Positions 1-8,256 of a DNA stretch of 45,900 bases are shown piece after piece. Source of the stretch: a virus. Under the pieces are notes generated by a model. That model ran no database searches. It was given only the letters and a program-made list of their open reading frames with translations, and had not been told where the DNA came from. The stretch is taken from the IMG/VR virus record IMGVR_UViG_3300042868_007302, positions 1 through 45,900 of that record, one strand, 5' to 3'. Numbering within the stretch: position 1 is the stretch's first letter; every line of letters starts with the position of its first letter. A program made the position numbers and the translations under genes.

Positions 1-86
1 CTTACGTATACTCTTCTTTAACAGATTTTATTGTAAAAATTGTTGACAATAATAATTGTATAAAAACTAATACCATTACCGTATAA
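1..86 (+). CDS. C-terminal end of an SprB-repeat tail protein (partial)
   Basis: The frame is open from position 3 to a TAA at 84-86 and gives 27 residues, cut by the window edge. The segment DFIVKIVDNNNCIKTNTITV matches the closing strand pattern of SprB-type repeats (hydrophobic-x-V-x-D-x-x-x-C followed by alternating Thr/Val/Ile). This is the same pattern seen in the seven-repeat protein at 12068-15196. The stop is one base before the ATG of the next + strand gene, so the two are probably co-transcribed. It is likely the end of a longer fibre or adhesin protein. The frame and stop are seen directly; the family call rests on a short pattern. Confidence 0.6.
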   Translation, partial: YVYSSLTDFIVKIVDNNNCIKTNTITV

Positions 87-87
87 T

Positions 88-1722
88 ATGGCTTGTGTTT
101 TACTTGGAACGTTTTCCTACTCATCAACTAGTCCTGAATTACTTTGTGACGAAATTAAAACTATATCAATTTATGGTGATGATTTAAACTTGGGATCCTT
201 AATCTATTCAGATTCCTTATGTACAGTGTTGGTAAATAATGGATTTTATTCTGACGGGATTAATACATATACAGTTGGTGAAACAAGTGACAGGGGAACC
301 ATAGAAACCATAGAACCTTGTGCCGAATGTAATACAGAATACTGTATCTCAGGTACAGACACGTATGACGATAACTATACGTTTAATGGATCTTATAACG
401 GTTTCCCATATTATACAGGACAAAGTGGGAGTTATGTGATTTACTATTCGACAGGCGAGACTTGTTGGTGCGTTTCTTCCGTATTAGACGGTCCCTGTGA
501 ACTTTTTGGTAAATCACCTTGTCTTAGTAATTGTCCTGACTTATGTGAAACATTTTTTACTGAAGGATATTGTGTGGTAAGTACAACAACAACATATAAT
601 AGTTGTGACATAATTGATTTTGAGGCATTATTTAATTGTGATGTTACTCCAACTCCAACTGTTACTCCAACATCAACACCAACACCAACCCCTACAGTAA
701 CTCCAACACCATCTAATGTGTGTAATAGTTTAAATTTTGTCGCAACAGGTATAACATATACCCCAACACCCACACCAACACCTAGCGACACACCAAGTCC
801 AACTCCAACGCCAACAATAGATTGTTTGGTTTCAGGTTTAGTTACATTTAATATTATTGATGATTACATAAGATGTTCAAATAGTAAGAAATTTAGAGAT
901 TGTTTTACAGGAACTGAATATTTTAGTGCCGATCTAATTCTTATAAATGGTGAAATCCCTATACAAGGTTATGTTTATAAAACAATAATTAATGATGAAT
1001 CTATTTGTGCGACTTTCTTAGGTTTAGTGGATAACATAAGTGGTGTTGATAAAATAGAATTAGTGTCAGAACTTGGTCCTGAAAATGAAGGTAAGTGTTT
1101 GGATTGTATTCCGATCCCTTCAAATACCCCAACACCTACACCAACATCAACCCCAACACCTACACCAACAACTCCTGCTGGTTGTGTTGATTGTTCATTA
1201 ATAACCAACTTACCTCAAGTTGGTAATTCAATTACGGTTAATGGTATAACAATTACAGGTAACGGAACAGGTGCAATAGAAGAAGGGATATTTGGTGGTT
1301 TCTTAGGTTGGTGCCTTACAGGTCCTTTGGTCCAAGACGGGTTTTTATATTTAGGTAATGGTGTTTTACCTGTGGATTATCCATTCTCATATACTTTAAC
1401 ATTTAGTCAACCCGTAAATAACATAAGTTTAAGAATAAATAATTATGATTATTTAAGTCCAACAAACTATGAAACCTTTACGTTTACAACAAATTCATCT
1501 AACCCATCTATTTCAAGTTGTATTTATTGTTGTGCTAAAATTAATGGTAATATTATAGAGGCATCTCCTTGTCCTCAAACATCCCCTCAAGGTAATGTTG
1601 GTTCAGGTATATTCACATTTACAACTTTGGCACCGTACACAACTCTTACAATAACAGGTAATGGAGCGGCAAATTGTGCAGGTACTGTTTTTGATTTATG
1701 TGATTCTTCACTTTTAGGATAA
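88..1722 (+). CDS. Fibre/adhesin-like virion protein with three Thr-Pro linkers
   Basis: A 544-residue Cys-rich protein, and the only complete + strand gene. Three low-complexity Thr-Pro linkers (about residues 187-209, 224-242 and 344-365) separate four compact regions. The N-terminal region contains a GFYSDG motif and ends in a CAEC-type cysteine cluster. The second folded region carries a FRDCFTGTEYF-like stretch. The C-terminal region is rich in beta-strand-like Thr/Asn sequence. This architecture, folded units joined by PT linkers, matches the - strand proteins at 2424-5129, 6164-7219 and 12068-15196. I infer a tail fibre or decoration protein exposed on the virion. No catalytic motif or signal peptide was recognised. 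It starts one base after the preceding stop, and a hairpin follows its own stop. No named domain is certain. Confidence 0.75.
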   Translation: MACVLLGTFSYSSTSPELLCDEIKTISIYGDDLNLGSLIYSDSLCTVLVNNGFYSDGINTYTVGETSDRGTIETIEPCAECNTEYCISGTDTYDDNYTFNGSYNGFPYYTGQSGSYVIYYSTGETCWCVSSVLDGPCELFGKSPCLSNCPDLCETFFTEGYCVVSTTTTYNSCDIIDFEALFNCDVTPTPTVTPTSTPTPTPTVTPTPSNVCNSLNFVATGITYTPTPTPTPSDTPSPTPTPTIDCLVSGLVTFNIIDDYIRCSNSKKFRDCFTGTEYFSADLILINGEIPIQGYVYKTIINDESICATFLGLVDNISGVDKIELVSELGPENEGKCLDCIPIPSNTPTPTPTSTPTPTPTTPAGCVDCSLITNLPQVGNSITVNGITITGNGTGAIEEGIFGGFLGWCLTGPLVQDGFLYLGNGVLPVDYPFSYTLTFSQPVNNISLRINNYDYLSPTNYETFTFTTNSSNPSISSCIYCCAKINGNIIEASPCPQTSPQGNVGSGIFTFTTLAPYTTLTITGNGAANCAGTVFDLCDSSLLG

Positions 1723-1752
1723 AAAAAAATACCATCTAAAAAGATGATATTT
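1721..1752 (-). terminator. Terminator between convergent genes
   Basis: Arms 1727-1737 and 1742-1752 pair over 11 positions with one mismatch around a four-base A loop. On the - strand the stem is followed by a run of nine U (complement of the A run 1721-1729), which suits termination of the resolvase transcript. In the + direction the downstream T-tract is weaker, so it may act partly in both directions. Confidence 0.7.
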
Positions 1753-1777
1753 AAAATTATTGGTATTTTAATAGATA

Positions 1778-2377
1778 TTATTTCCAAATTTCTTTTGATT
1801 TCATATATCCAAGAACACAAGCATATGCGTCAGTTTGATCAAAGTTTTCTTTTTTGAGGGTATTGTTTCTTGTATATTGCCATTTTATTTGTGGTTCTCT
1901 TTTTGCAACTTTTTCCCATATCAACATCTTCTTATCAACGTCTTTTGGTAATCCTCCAAATAACACATATTTACCTTTATCATTTTCTTTAACCAACTCA
2001 GGAAAAGCAAATTTCCTTGAGTTGTATGTCGATATAAATTCGGGTACTATGTTTAGAGTTTCATATATTTCTTTAAATATGAAACTATTAAATCTTAATA
2101 AAGTTTGTACTGTATACACATTATTAGAGTTCATTAACGGTTCTTCGATAATAACACTAACAACCCCTAAATTTTTATATTCTATTAACTTTTCTCTAAA
2201 AATCTCACACTTAAGTAATAATTCTTTTAGTTTTTCGTCCTCCTTTATTTTTGGTCTTGGCGACACATGTGTTAACTCCAACAATTGTTGTGATTGAATG
2301 TCAAATAACGCCCATCCTATTGTCTTAGTTGATATATCTAAACCAAGGACCTTTGGTGAATTTTTTATTTTTGCCAT
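1778..2377 (-). CDS. RuvC-like Holliday junction resolvase (RNase H fold)
   Basis: A 199-residue protein with the RuvC-type acidic layout. Asp14 lies in the opening strand (LGLDIS). Glu78 and Glu79 follow a hydrophobic strand (VIIEEP). The C-terminal motif has Asp180 and Asp183 (DQTDAYACVLGY), equivalent to the DxxDA helix of RuvC. Family members cleave four-way DNA junctions using two metal ions. In a phage this fits removal of branched replication or recombination intermediates before packaging, the job done in T4 by the unrelated endonuclease VII. It is the last gene of the - strand block and converges on the + strand fibre gene. The fold and catalytic acids are clear; the exact substrate is inferred. 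Confidence 0.85.
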   Translation of the reverse strand: MAKIKNSPKVLGLDISTKTIGWALFDIQSQQLLELTHVSPRPKIKEDEKLKELLLKCEIFREKLIEYKNLGVVSVIIEEPLMNSNNVYTVQTLLRFNSFIFKEIYETLNIVPEFISTYNSRKFAFPELVKENDKGKYVLFGGLPKDVDKKMLIWEKVAKREPQIKWQYTRNNTLKKENFDQTDAYACVLGYMKSKEIWK

Positions 2378-2401
2378 AAAGTGTTTTTATTATAAAATAA
2401 A

Positions 2402-2427
2402 TTAAACTTTAAAAAATTAAAGTTTAA
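2402..2427 (-). terminator. A+T-rich hairpin at the end of the 901-residue protein gene
   Basis: An 11-bp perfect inverted repeat (arms 2402-2412 and 2417-2427, loop of four A) overlaps the TAA stop at 2424-2426. On the - strand it is followed by a T-rich but interrupted tract. The stem is almost all A:T, so it may be only a weak terminator. Confidence 0.35.
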
Positions 2428-5129
2428 AAATCTATTTTAACTAAGTACTGTTGGATTCCCTGTCTTAAAACAGGTGATTGTAATTTAGACATAACTAATA
2501 TATCTTTATCTTCATCTAACAATGCAATTTCGGTTATATAAGATTTTGTCCCTTGTTTCCAAGTTGGGTTTGTTGTATTTTGGAACTCGGTAAAATTTAA
2601 ATTAATTTTATATTTCATCTCATATATTGTTGCCATAATATCAGACTCAAAAGACCCATAAAAATAGTATTCATCACCAAAATTTAAATCAGGTACATCA
2701 TTACCAATTTTTGTTAAATTAATGTAATTACCTAAATCATAATATGGTGCTTTATCATATTGATCTTTAGTTATAACAAATGTATTATTTGTTAATGTGT
2801 CTTGGGTTACTATACCCCCTAAATCACTCGTATAATCAATTACTCTCCAATTTGATGGGTCAGGTCTTTGACCTGTTACCACTTTTTGACAAATTATTTG
2901 GAAGTATTCCGCAAAATAACCTTTTGTGATGTCACAAGTTTGTGGACATATTGTTGTTGTGGTGGTGATTGGGTAATAAGTAGTAGTTGTACTTGTGATT
3001 GGATAATAAGTGGTACTTGTAGTTGTGATTGGATAATAAGTTGTAGTTGTTGTTGTTATTGGATTTTCCCCCAAACAATTAAACTCTCTTCCAAATCTTA
3101 CCGCCACGTTTTGTGAAACATTAGGACTACAATCATTATTATTACCAACTAATTTAACATAGTAATTACAATGTAGTGAATTAGTACTACATGTTTTATT
3201 TGTAAATCTATAAGTTACATACATAGTTTCTCCATTACCTGTAAGAACCCCATCAGCATTTAAAGATGCTTGTCCACAAGTGTTTGGGGTTATTAACGAT
3301 AGTTGTGGTGCTGGTAATGTAAAGTTTCTATTTGACTTGTAAGACATTGAGGCAATTACCTCTTCATCATCAATAATAATTAATTTACTATCAGGGAATA
3401 CTTTACCAATTCTATTAGGTAGTCCATTTTTATTTTTATTGTTATCCCAAAGATGATAATATCTAATTCCAGGATTATTCATATCATCATTTTTAGTTGT
3501 TTGTACATATCTCACTTGGAATAGTCCCTTACCTTCAAATTCTGGAGGATCTACCCAAAACGTTTGTCCAAAACAACAATCGGGATTTTTATGCCACATT
3601 AACCATGGTATATGTAGTCTAAAATTTCTTGCTTGACCTGTAGTATCATCAAGATTTGACGGATCATAAGGTTCTAACGCAAATTTTTCACCATAGAAGA
3701 AATCTATAGTTTGATTAGTGTAGTGTATAATTGCAATCGCTTTTTGTTCTTCAGGTTCAACATCAACAACTTCACCTAAAGAGTTATAATAGAATGTATC
3801 TGTTGTCTCAGCACTTAAAGTGTTATTAATAAAAAATGTCTGACCTGAATTTGAATTGTACCCAAAGTATTCTTTAGACCCGATATAATCTACAGATCCA
3901 AAATATTCATACCCTTCATATTTTGTTGGTACTAAACCAGCAGGATTTTCAGTCCATGGAATGTTCATATTCCAAATTTTTACATCAAACTGATCGGTAT
4001 CACATATTGATTCAAAATCAATAACTTGTTCACCCCAATGTGGGTTTGGTGTTAGACTATCATATATAGATGTCATGTTTGGTGGATAAATTAAAGTTCT
4101 CGCATAACAATGACTAATAACGGTACCGCAAAAATCAGGTGTATTTCTATCTAATGTTATTATATCTTCACAAACATCAACAATTCTATATGTTAATATC
4201 TGATAACAAGAGTTCATAGAGACCACACAATTAGGTGGTGGTGGTGCCGGACACAATCTACTAGGTGTAGGCGTCAAACATGGTGTTTTAGTTGGCGTAG
4301 GTGTAGGTGTTGGCGACTCACAAGGATTATAATTTTTAGTAACACTTGGTGTCGGTGTCGGTGTTGGTGTTTGAGATGATGTCGGTGTAGGTGTTAATGC
4401 CGGAACTTCTTGACAATCTCCCCATACCAAGAAATCTCCATCTTCTGTTGTTAAAAATTCAGATAATTCTGTCATTAATATACATGTCTCTGAAATTGGC
4501 ATTTGAGATGATGTGGGTGTTGGTGTGAGTGTTGGGGTTACGCTTGGGGTTGGTGTTGGTAAATTAATACAACTACAGTCATACTCTCCAAAACCATCAT
4601 AATAAATTGTTATAATATCGCCTATAGATGGTTTATTTAAATTCGTATAGTTACATCCAGAATATATTATTTGTACTTTATTTGACCCACTTAATGTGGA
4701 CATATCTATAACATAATTAGAACTAACAACATACTGATCATTAGTTAATGCACTCCAAACTATTGTGTCGGCGGTGGTATTACCCGTAAAAAAACCTCTT
4801 AATGGGGCTCTATTATAAACAGGTTCAACAACAGAGTCCATATATGGTATACCATATGTTGATCCACTAGATCCATCAACATAATAAGGATATTTAATAC
4901 TTTGTCTATTTGATTCAGGTACTCCCGCAGAGTTTTGTGTATTGAACGCAGGTTCTAACACAAATAAATTATTGTAATTATAATTTGATGGTAATTTATC
5001 GTACGACACTTCACTATCCCCTACTTGGAAATACGCAATCTTAAAACTACCCTGTGATAATTTTTTTCTACCTGTGTCAGTAACTCTAGTGTTAACTAAC
5101 CCTGATGTATTTTTAATTATATATGCCAT
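2424..5129 (-). CDS. Large tail/fibre protein with PT linkers and Thr-Tyr repeats
   Basis: A 901-residue protein. The N-terminal 50 residues (MAYIIKNTSG, then TDTGRKKLSQG and a YFQVGDSEVSY stretch) look like a compact virion-attachment domain. Pro-Thr linkers follow at about residues 190-211, 244-268 and 271-298, the last rich in Cys and ending in a PPPP run. A large middle region has no recognised domain. A 10-residue Thr/Tyr/Pro/Ile unit repeats three times at about residues 692-721, and a C-terminal domain of about 170 residues follows. The overall design is of a modular tail fibre or adhesin. It is preceded by a TATTTATA box six bases before the ATG and ends in a hairpin. No enzyme motif seen. 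The role is inferred from context and composition. Confidence 0.75.
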   Translation of the reverse strand: MAYIIKNTSGLVNTRVTDTGRKKLSQGSFKIAYFQVGDSEVSYDKLPSNYNYNNLFVLEPAFNTQNSAGVPESNRQSIKYPYYVDGSSGSTYGIPYMDSVVEPVYNRAPLRGFFTGNTTADTIVWSALTNDQYVVSSNYVIDMSTLSGSNKVQIIYSGCNYTNLNKPSIGDIITIYYDGFGEYDCSCINLPTPTPSVTPTLTPTPTSSQMPISETCILMTELSEFLTTEDGDFLVWGDCQEVPALTPTPTSSQTPTPTPTPSVTKNYNPCESPTPTPTPTKTPCLTPTPSRLCPAPPPPNCVVSMNSCYQILTYRIVDVCEDIITLDRNTPDFCGTVISHCYARTLIYPPNMTSIYDSLTPNPHWGEQVIDFESICDTDQFDVKIWNMNIPWTENPAGLVPTKYEGYEYFGSVDYIGSKEYFGYNSNSGQTFFINNTLSAETTDTFYYNSLGEVVDVEPEEQKAIAIIHYTNQTIDFFYGEKFALEPYDPSNLDDTTGQARNFRLHIPWLMWHKNPDCCFGQTFWVDPPEFEGKGLFQVRYVQTTKNDDMNNPGIRYYHLWDNNKNKNGLPNRIGKVFPDSKLIIIDDEEVIASMSYKSNRNFTLPAPQLSLITPNTCGQASLNADGVLTGNGETMYVTYRFTNKTCSTNSLHCNYYVKLVGNNNDCSPNVSQNVAVRFGREFNCLGENPITTTTTTYYPITTTSTTYYPITSTTTTYYPITTTTTICPQTCDITKGYFAEYFQIICQKVVTGQRPDPSNWRVIDYTSDLGGIVTQDTLTNNTFVITKDQYDKAPYYDLGNYINLTKIGNDVPDLNFGDEYYFYGSFESDIMATIYEMKYKINLNFTEFQNTTNPTWKQGTKSYITEIALLDEDKDILVMSKLQSPVLRQGIQQYLVKIDF
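2967..3056 (-). repeat. Three tandem 30-bp repeats inside the 901-residue protein gene
   Basis: Units at 2967-2996, 2997-3026 and 3027-3056 are near-identical and encode a Thr-rich 10-residue repeat with a YYPIT core. Because the unit is a multiple of three, copy-number change would keep the reading frame. Confidence 0.85.
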
Positions 5130-5135
5130 TTAAAT

Positions 5136-5143
5136 TATAAATA
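5136..5143 (-). promoter_or_regulatory. TATTTATA box upstream of the 901-residue protein gene
   Basis: The - strand reads TATTTATA six bases before the ATG at 5129. It is one of a set of similar boxes before genes that follow an intergenic gap. The promoter role is inferred, and the short distance to the ATG makes this copy weaker evidence. Confidence 0.25.
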
Positions 5144-5157
5144 TTAAATAACTTTTT

Positions 5158-6162
5158 TTATTTGTTAAAAACTACCTTCGTAACATTACAACAATTGCAA
5201 TTAATTACTTGTAAATTTTTTAAAGTTAATGTCAAATCTTGACTACCATTATAACATAAAGTTTTAACGTCAATATTTGGACTAATACTACTCATAATAT
5301 ATCCTATTAACGTGTCCCCACTTTCAATGGTTAAATTTTGCCATTCTTTTATTTTAATTATTCTATAATTACTACCAATACATGGTCTTTGTAAGTTAGT
5401 AACTTGGGTGTTTTCACTAAAATTTGTGTATTCACTTATATCTCTATTATTAATATAGACTTGTTCGGTATAATTTTGTATAACAGAATTTACTTCTGGT
5501 CCATAATTTAAAACATTTTGATAAACAAGATCAAATTTTAATTTTATATTATTTGTTAATTCAGGATTACAAACAACACTAAATTCTCCATTAGTTTTAT
5601 TATAATTTAATGTAACAAAATATTGTGTAGATTTATTTTTTGGTATTATAACTTCCTTAATTGTTTCCGATTCTTTACTATCAACAACTTTAACAACATA
5701 TTTACCTTCACATAGATTTTCAATTATGTTTCCAAGTTGTTTTTTATCATTTAAAAAATATTTAAAAGGTCCTATCCCACTAAAAGTATCAATGATTAAA
5801 GATCCGTCACATTTACAAGAACTGTTTTTTATGTTAACACTATAATCAACTATCACATTATTAACGCAATCTCCTGTTGTAATTCTAATATTTTTTATTT
5901 GTTTAGGTGGTCTTGATCCCAAAATCTGCCACCCAGATAATGGAACATCATTTGTGGTATATGTGAAAATAAAGGTATTTTCAACCCCACTTAATACCCA
6001 TTGGTTTGTATCTCCCGTATACCAAAATATGGTATATCCATTAGAATTAACCCAACTATTTTTTCCATTAACTTCATTTGATGGTTCAAAAGCGTAAGTC
6101 TCAACTTTTCTAACGTTATTCTCCAATACTTCAGATAAAAGACATAATTCCATACTATTCAT
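5158..6162 (-). CDS. Tail-associated protein with an SprB-like repeat
   Basis: A 334-residue protein. The middle part (about residues 95-175) has the SprB-type outline: a NSSCKCDGSLIIDTFSGIGPF segment, then a GKYVVKVVDSK strand. The first 90 residues include a YTIFWYTGDTNQWVLSG stretch that resembles a small beta domain. The C-terminus is rich in Asn and ends with a CNCC cysteine cluster. Its ATG is one base from the stop of the upstream gene (6164-7219), so the two are probably translated together. Likely a minor tail adhesin or fibre-accessory protein; this rests on neighbours and the repeat, not on a specific family match. Confidence 0.65.
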   Translation of the reverse strand: MNSMELCLLSEVLENNVRKVETYAFEPSNEVNGKNSWVNSNGYTIFWYTGDTNQWVLSGVENTFIFTYTTNDVPLSGWQILGSRPPKQIKNIRITTGDCVNNVIVDYSVNIKNSSCKCDGSLIIDTFSGIGPFKYFLNDKKQLGNIIENLCEGKYVVKVVDSKESETIKEVIIPKNKSTQYFVTLNYNKTNGEFSVVCNPELTNNIKLKFDLVYQNVLNYGPEVNSVIQNYTEQVYINNRDISEYTNFSENTQVTNLQRPCIGSNYRIIKIKEWQNLTIESGDTLIGYIMSSISPNIDVKTLCYNGSQDLTLTLKNLQVINCNCCNVTKVVFNK

Positions 6163-6163
6163 A

Positions 6164-7219
6164 TTATACGCAATGACCTAAAGTAGATTCGTTTATTCCG
6201 TATATTACAGATGGATTATTAATCCAATTTTCGGTGATAGTACTATTCGGATAATCAGAAGAATTACTCAAATATGAATAATAAGACCCTGAAGGTCCTG
6301 CCGTTGGGTTAAATATTTGCCAAAACTCCCATCTATTATCAACATCATCCCAAAATACGTATCCAATTAATGATGGTGGTGAGGTTAAAGGATTATATAC
6401 CCCATAATAAAACTTATTATTATACGTTCCTGCAACATAAGCATTACTTGTAATTATTATAGGTGTTGTCCCATTTTTAACCACAGTAAAACACATATCT
6501 GTTGGCGGATAACTACATAAACCATATGATGTTAACATATATGTAACTCTTTCACTAACCCAATCAACTGTGTTATCAACAGGGAAACTATTTGTTGATG
6601 GTAAATACGCAAGTAGTAACCCTCCACCTAAAACTAAAGTCATTTCCCATCTATTTAACGTTGAGTTCCACCAAACGTAAGCATTTCCTCCAACACCAAC
6701 TAAAGTATAATAGTACTTACCATTATAAAGTCCTGTTGATGGTATTGTTGTATATATTGGGCCCAAAAATTCATATTCAGTTGTAAAACAAATGATTGGT
6801 TCTGGAGTTGCCGATGGTGTTAGACTAGGTATCGGTGTTGCCGTTGGTGTTAAAGTAGGTGTAGGCGTAATGGTAGGTGTCGGTGTAGGTGTTGGTGTTC
6901 CTGTTGGTGTGGGCGTTGGTAATGCCGTAGCACTTAAAATACATGTTGTATTAACAATAAAATCACCATAAGAATCTGTTATTGTAACAGGGTATTCTCC
7001 AACCCCTAAATTTGTAATTGCGGGAGCCACATTTCCATTTTCCCAAGAAATTGTATATGGTGGTGTTCCTCCCGTAACTCCAACCGCAATAGATCCATTA
7101 AAAGTTGTAACATTTGTTGGTTCTTTACTGAAGCATTTGGCCCCCATAGGAAATATTGTGAGAACGTCACATTCATTTCTTGGTTCAATACTTGGTTTTG
7201 GTCTATCAGGTGATGCCAC
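6164..7219 (-). CDS. SprB-repeat / PT-linker tail protein with two copies of an unnamed domain
   Basis: A 351-residue protein with a GTG start (an ATG start would lose 24 residues). One SprB-type repeat (about residues 38-95; GGTPPYTISW then GEYPVTITDSYG) is followed by a long Thr-Pro linker (about 100-141). Two copies of a domain of about 100 residues follow, at 142-236 and 241-351. Each copy opens with CFT and carries an N-(G/N)-K-(Y/F)-YY motif, an aromatic V-x-W strand and an invariant NRWE. A third copy is in the protein at 12068-15196. The modular build suggests a receptor-binding or decoration tail protein. I do not recognise the repeated domain. A palindromic TATTTATAAATA lies just upstream. 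Confidence 0.7.
   Translation of the reverse strand: MASPDRPKPSIEPRNECDVLTIFPMGAKCFSKEPTNVTTFNGSIAVGVTGGTPPYTISWENGNVAPAITNLGVGEYPVTITDSYGDFIVNTTCILSATALPTPTPTGTPTPTPTPTITPTPTLTPTATPIPSLTPSATPEPIICFTTEYEFLGPIYTTIPSTGLYNGKYYYTLVGVGGNAYVWWNSTLNRWEMTLVLGGGLLLAYLPSTNSFPVDNTVDWVSERVTYMLTSYGLCSYPPTDMCFTVVKNGTTPIIITSNAYVAGTYNNKFYYGVYNPLTSPPSLIGYVFWDDVDNRWEFWQIFNPTAGPSGSYYSYLSNSSDYPNSTITENWINNPSVIYGINESTLGHCV
6167..6796 (-). repeat. Two tandem copies of the CFT...NRWE domain
   Basis: Protein-level repeat: copy 1 is encoded at about 6512-6796 and copy 2 at about 6167-6499. Shared positions are the opening CFT, the N-(G/N)-K-(Y/F)-YY motif, a V-x-W strand, NRWE, a P-x-(S/D)-(N/S) turn, a Trp and a closing Cys. 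The copies have diverged strongly at DNA level, so the duplication is old. Confidence 0.7.
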
Positions 7220-7232
7220 TTTCTTTTTTATT

Positions 7233-7240
7233 TATAAATA
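7233..7240 (-). promoter_or_regulatory. TATTTATA box upstream of the 351-residue protein gene
   Basis: The - strand reads TATTTATA 13 bases before the GTG start. The box is part of a 12-base palindrome (7229-7240), so the T4 late-promoter sequence TATAAATA is present in both orientations here. Promoter function is inferred. Confidence 0.35.
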
Positions 7241-7243
7241 CAA

Positions 7244-8221
7244 TTATTTGTCGTTTTCAATGAAAGATTTCATAACTTCTATATATTTGATCGTTGAATT
7301 ATTAACTTCAACATAATCAAAATGATTAGGGTTATTCCTTAATTTTTCAATTGGGTCTACATTTATATACTCGCCCTTGTAAAACTTAATTCTTTTAAGA
7401 TTGTCAGTTACTCCGGCCATGTGTAGTATTGGTTTTTTTTCGTACACTTGTATTGGGTCTGTTGCCCAAGAAAAATCCAACTCTTTTGTTATTTTTGTTT
7501 CATTACCATTTAACCAAAGATTCCAAAGTAATGACCACATTTCTGCAGTCCAAAATTGGATCTCTCCTGGATTTATTGGGAATCTTTTTTGATAATCTAA
7601 CATTTGGTTATACAAAGGAGTACAATCGTCATATATTTTTTTCCACAGATTATGATCTGTATTTTTGATTAGGTATTGACCCCCACCCGAATTTTCTTGA
7701 TTACATTTAACACAATCAACACTAACTCCAATAACATCAACCATTTCTTGTAATAATTGGCTTTTTTCAGATGTTGGGTGGTTTTTTTCATATCTATTAC
7801 AACAATCCATAATATAATTGTAACCTATATAACCAATTGTGTCTGAAAGATATGTCATATCATCATCCAATAATAGATTAAAATTAGGTAAATAATTAAA
7901 TATAATATCGGCATCGTGTAGAAAAAATAACTCACCAAATTCAGGATATTCCTCTAACCATTTAGAGATTAGGTAAGGTTTAACGCTTGGTATATAAGTT
8001 TTTACGTCTCTATTATCTTCATAAAAATGAATGTTTATTCCAAAATCTTTTAATTTTAAGGCATCTTCAGTCGGGGTTTTAGCTCCGTGTACCATGGCAA
8101 AAATTACGTGAATTTGGTTTGGGTCAATTCCTTTTTCTATAAAATTGTGAACATAAAGTTTAATTTGCCAATGAAAATATGGAACATCGGGTTGTGCGGT
8201 TACAAATACAATATCTTTCAT
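7244..8221 (-). CDS. GT-A-type glycosyltransferase
   Basis: A 325-residue protein. It starts with a Rossmann-like strand (DIVFVTAQPD). A DxD-type motif, His102-Asp103-Ala104-Asp105, sits at the end of a hydrophobic strand (ELFFLHDADIIF), the expected nucleotide-sugar and metal site of GT-A enzymes. A SGGGQYLIK loop (178-186), an acceptor-side Trp-rich segment (about 223-237) and a late ILHMAG histidine (267) fit the same fold. No signal peptide or membrane segment is visible, so it probably acts in the host cytoplasm. Its place among Thr-rich tail protein genes suggests that it glycosylates virion proteins; DNA or host surface sugars are alternatives. Fold confidence is good; sugar and acceptor are unknown. 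Confidence 0.75.
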   Translation of the reverse strand: MKDIVFVTAQPDVPYFHWQIKLYVHNFIEKGIDPNQIHVIFAMVHGAKTPTEDALKLKDFGINIHFYEDNRDVKTYIPSVKPYLISKWLEEYPEFGELFFLHDADIIFNYLPNFNLLLDDDMTYLSDTIGYIGYNYIMDCCNRYEKNHPTSEKSQLLQEMVDVIGVSVDCVKCNQENSGGGQYLIKNTDHNLWKKIYDDCTPLYNQMLDYQKRFPINPGEIQFWTAEMWSLLWNLWLNGNETKITKELDFSWATDPIQVYEKKPILHMAGVTDNLKRIKFYKGEYINVDPIEKLRNNPNHFDYVEVNNSTIKYIEVMKSFIENDK

Positions 8222-8256
8222 ATTGAAAATATATTCGTAAAAGTAAAAAAGTGAAT

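Noticed and set aside
444-791. Gly-Val-rich open frame on the - strand opposite the Thr-Pro linkers
   Set aside because: It is the antisense reading of the ACNCCN repeats; the same artefact appears at 975-1208 (-), 12447-12710 (+) and 12846-13079 (+).
2967-3056. CRISPR-like array
   Set aside because: Units are directly adjacent without spacers and encode an in-frame protein repeat.
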